From Hetaerina americana (lineage: Eukaryota > Arthropoda > Insecta > Odonata > Calopterygidae), in contig JAKTNV010000005.1 in the NCBI GenBank assembly GCA_022747635.1, positions 85,370,469 to 85,434,468 of the forward strand: DNA of 64,000 bases, given 5' to 3'. Under the pieces are notes generated by a model that searched no databases, was not told the origin of the DNA, and saw nothing but the letters and a program-made list of their open reading frames with translations. Below are positions 61,701-64,000 of this stretch, piece after piece (position 1 is the stretch's first letter; each line of letters opens with the position of its first letter). The position numbers and the translations under genes were made by a program.

Positions 61701-64000
61701 GCTTTCGTATCCCTGGCGAAAAGTGCGGCGGGCCAATATATCGGCTCTTGCGTAGGCTTTTGTTTAAATCGTTGTAACTTATGGTTTTTTCTTTAATAAT
61801 TTATGTTTTTTGTGCTATCGATAGGTTGAATTCCATAGAATTACGTAACTATTTTTTAAATTTTTTATTAGCAATTTTAAATGCTTTTAAAAAAGTATAA
61901 TTCTTACCATAATTTTTCGTTCAGTTTTGTACATGTCGGGAAGCTCTGCCTAATTGTTTGCTCGTTTTTTTTTCTGAGTAGTCTTTCCACTATGAAAAGC
62001 CACTGAAAGGCTACTAATCTGTTTTCATCTGTAATCTCTTGAATGTGTTGTGGTGTCGTGGTGTTGATATATACCTGCTTATTCAGACTTTGTTGAGACG
62101 ATGAAATGAGAGCACTGCTTTGTAATCATTTTGGTTTCTCTTGCCATCGTCGCGCCCTGTGTAATGGATTACATTGTCAGCAGTTCTCTGTGAGTTAGAA
62201 CTTAGTTTTTTTCTGCCTTTAGATTGTAAGCACATTGCCGCAGTCTCAAGGAAAGGGGAAAAGTCCCAATTTGACTCAATGAGATCAGCCTTTTCAACAA
62301 AATCGAACTATGCAGAGGCTGACAAAAAAATTTGTAACTCACTGGTTTTTCTTTATTTATTTATAATATTTTCTACATGTCTTTTCGATTCTTTATTATA
62401 TTTAAATATCGTAGTTTAATTGAAAAATGTTTTTAAAAAAATATTAGTTTTGTGTCTAAAAATCGAAATATTATTGGTAAAAAAATATTATTCAAATTTA
62501 TGATACTGTAATAATTACATTTATTATTCAGATGATGTAAATGTATTACATCATTATTAACTACAATATAATATTTTAAAATAAAAAAACTGTGTATGGA
62601 TATCTAAACAAATAACTTCATAATGTTTTTTTTCCTAAGGTGATACATTTTCTTAAATTACACTTCACACTAGTACCCCTGAAATCCCCGCCGCACTAAG
62701 AGGGTTAAACTAAGGATGCAACTTTTAAGCATGTCAGAAAAAATCAGCAACCATGAGATGCATCGCCATAAAATTACAGGAGTAACACCCAAGCAAAGTT
62801 TCATTATGTCCCAATGGCAATGAAGGTTAACTTTAATTCTGGTTAAGACCAAAAAATGGTTTTATGACTGCTAGTTAAGATCAAAACTGACCTATAAAAA
62901 GCTCAATAATGAACAGATGATGCTACTGAAGTAACAATGTTTACACAAACAGATGAGCTACCACGATTGTCCATTAAATCAAATTTGATGGTTATCTCCA
63001 CATTAAGAAGTTAAGAATCGAATTCACATTACCTAACAATTGGTTTTAATAAGACAAAACTAGGCCTCAGTTAATCCTCCTCCTAATAACTAAAAAAGAT
63101 TGACTACCTCAGTATATTACCATACTCACAAGAAATAGGGTAACACTATTATTAAATCATTTTAGTATGCATTGCCATTGTTTAGCTCGACATTACTTGT
63201 GATTTTTACCATTTTTGGTAATATTTTCCAGAAATACGTTTATTTCATACTTAAATGGAATCCTTTTATACCTAGGGACTTTAATATATTATACAGAATT
63301 ATTTTAAGTAATGGTTGATCAAAGGGACAGAAATATTGTGAGAGAGAAAACACTCCACTGAGTTGTTTCAGTGTCAACTCCCTCGGTAGTTAAGATTTTT
63401 CCTTATCCAGACAAAAAAAGTACACATGAGTGAGAGCTTACTATACTTGTCTCTCCAATTCATAATTAGTTGCACAATTAAAAATTTAACAAATCAAGGT
63501 GGACTTCAATGTTTTACACATTCACCATTACTTCGTGGTTTACAAACATCTATCACAAACGTGAGGCATGCTTTGCTGTTATCATTCAAGGAGTGGAATC
63601 TACAACGTTATTTCAATTACATACATCTACGTATAATTTGCCAATGGCATACCTTAAAATGCAAAGTAAATGTGATAAGATATAAAATCCCACAAAATTA
63701 GGAACCTATTTATTCAATGAAATATGAAGTGTAAAAACTTCTTTTTTCACAAGTTTATTCTCATGTCACTTTTCATTCCCTCATTTTTTAAAACTAGATT
63801 CATTTCATGCAAAGTTTATCTGATTTTTAAAAGATTAGTTGCAGTTGACACCATTGCCCAAATAATTGGTGAAAATATTTTTGAATTCAAACAGTTTACC
63901 ATTTAAACCCATGATTAAATTACTAGTAAACATTTATTAATAACCTAACTTTAACATATTCTGTATATTGGGTATGGTAACTTAAGCATTAAATATTTAT
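58682..64000 (-). CDS. 14-3-3epsilon: 14-3-3 epsilon gene, 3' part (5' exons beyond window)
   Basis: 14-3-3 proteins are dimeric adaptors that bind phosphoserine/phosphothreonine motifs on signalling and cell-cycle proteins in the cytoplasm. Three minus-strand coding exons (61047-60910, 59591-59383, 58737-58682) join in frame with GT-AG sites. They give about the last 133 residues, from [11 protein letters not shown] to DVEDQDVS. Blocks identical or nearly so to known epsilon proteins are [20 protein letters not shown] and [20 protein letters not shown]. The dimerisation N-terminus and the basic-pocket Lys/Arg residues encoded by earlier exons are not in the window, so the intron at 61048 exceeds 2.9 kb. 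Introns hold a piggyBac-type insertion and a Penelope-like tail but no damage to the coding sequence. Confidence 0.95.
59383..59591 (-). CDS. 14-3-3epsilon: 14-3-3 epsilon exon: [13 protein letters not shown] to SDMQDAE
   Basis: 209 bp, acceptor TTTATTTTCAG, donor GAGG/GTATGTT. It encodes [60 protein letters not shown] and WTSDMQDAE plus a split codon: helices 7 to 9, which complete the phosphopeptide groove. The sequence is nearly invariant across animals. The intron that follows stays open for 30 codons, which bears on possible alternative ends (see findings). Confidence 0.95.
59940..60070 (-). repeat. Penelope-like tail fragment in a 14-3-3 epsilon intron
   Basis: The minus strand reads TTGCCTGATGATCATTC, then GGGGCTGAGACTCTTTTCGA, wording often found at the ends of Penelope-like elements. 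A small palindrome CGCAAG-AAAA-CTTGCG lies at its left edge (59944-59959). No coding sequence is attached. Confidence 0.35.
60910..61047 (-). CDS. 14-3-3epsilon: 14-3-3 epsilon exon: [11 protein letters not shown] to PTHPIR
   Basis: 138 bp, after an acceptor TTGGTTCTATAG and before a donor AG/GTAGGAAC. It encodes (M)[20 protein letters not shown] followed by [19 protein letters not shown] and PPTHPI with a split Arg. It forms helix 5 and helix 6 of the fold. SASSTAM differs slightly from the ASDIAM usual in insects and vertebrates. Confidence 0.93.
61672..62704. mobile_element. Non-autonomous piggyBac-type element in a 14-3-3 epsilon intron
   Basis: TTAA occurs at both ends (61668-61671 and 62705-62708), with perfect 18-bp inverted repeats CCCTCTTAGTGCGGCGGG. 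Just inside the left end, AGTGCGGCGGGCC followed by ATATATCGGCT occurs twice, 52 bp apart. The 1033-bp interior is AT-rich with no transposase motif; the 81-codon frame at 62174 is not recognisable. Perfect ends suggest a fairly recent insertion. It is unrelated in end sequence to the piggyBac at 34.4 kb. Confidence 0.85.
62709..64000. other. 14-3-3 epsilon intron, nothing recognised
   Basis: AT-rich intronic DNA to the window edge. The preceding 14-3-3 epsilon exon is not present here. Confidence 0.6.

Noticed and set aside
1..64000. CRISPR array, bacterial operon or defence system
   Set aside because: Introns, SINEs, mariners and 14-3-3 epsilon show a eukaryotic genome; no regularly spaced repeats other than the minisatellite.

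Overview
The window reads as a repeat-rich stretch of an arthropod nuclear genome, probably an insect. The only host gene I can name with confidence is the 3' part of a 14-3-3 epsilon gene on the minus strand (58.7-61.0 kb). It has three coding exons, consensus splice sites and the arthropod-type C-terminus ending DVEDQDVS; its 5' exons lie beyond base 64000. Three further short segments (15.84 kb, 33.07 kb and 40.46 kb) look like isolated host exons of unknown identity.

Layout. 1-9.16 kb: two head-to-tail copies of one non-LTR retrotransposon (LINE) on the minus strand, with a CCHC ORF1 and an ORF2 carrying endonuclease, reverse transcriptase and RNase H. The first copy runs off the left edge; the second is complete apart from two frameshifts. 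9.2-13.1 kb: a graveyard of reverse-transcriptase fragments (YLDDW-type, Penelope-like, LINE endonuclease, and a Ty3/Gypsy pol interrupted by a YLDDW element). 13.75-14.65 kb: a frameshifted host-unlike ORF that may be an endogenous viral coat protein. 14.7-15.6 kb: solo pieces of the LINE 5' region. 18.1-31.2 kb: a dense run of Tc1/mariner elements, two Penelope-like elements (one inserted in a mariner with a 12-bp target duplication), a purine minisatellite and tRNA-derived SINEs. 34.4-37.3 kb: a nearly full-length piggyBac element flanked by TTAA. 38-43 kb: mostly unique DNA with a perfect 22-bp hairpin, two other SINE families and a GC-rich candidate promoter. 43.6-52.4 kb: RTE-like LINE 3' ends, a hAT remnant, more mariners, SINEs and an inverted second copy of a composite repeat from 28.6-29.9 kb. 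53-57.9 kb: AT-rich DNA with nothing I recognise. 58-64 kb: the 14-3-3 epsilon 3' end and introns, one holding a TTAA-flanked non-autonomous piggyBac element.

Nearly all coding capacity is transposon-derived and most of it is broken. Points most worth a second look are the recurring hammerhead-ribozyme-like motifs at Penelope-like termini, the nested Penelope-in-mariner insertion that makes one chimeric 527-codon ORF, the filled/empty SINE site between two copies of a composite repeat, the virus-like ORF, and possible alternative C-termini of 14-3-3 epsilon. I see no evidence of an operon-like or defence-type system.
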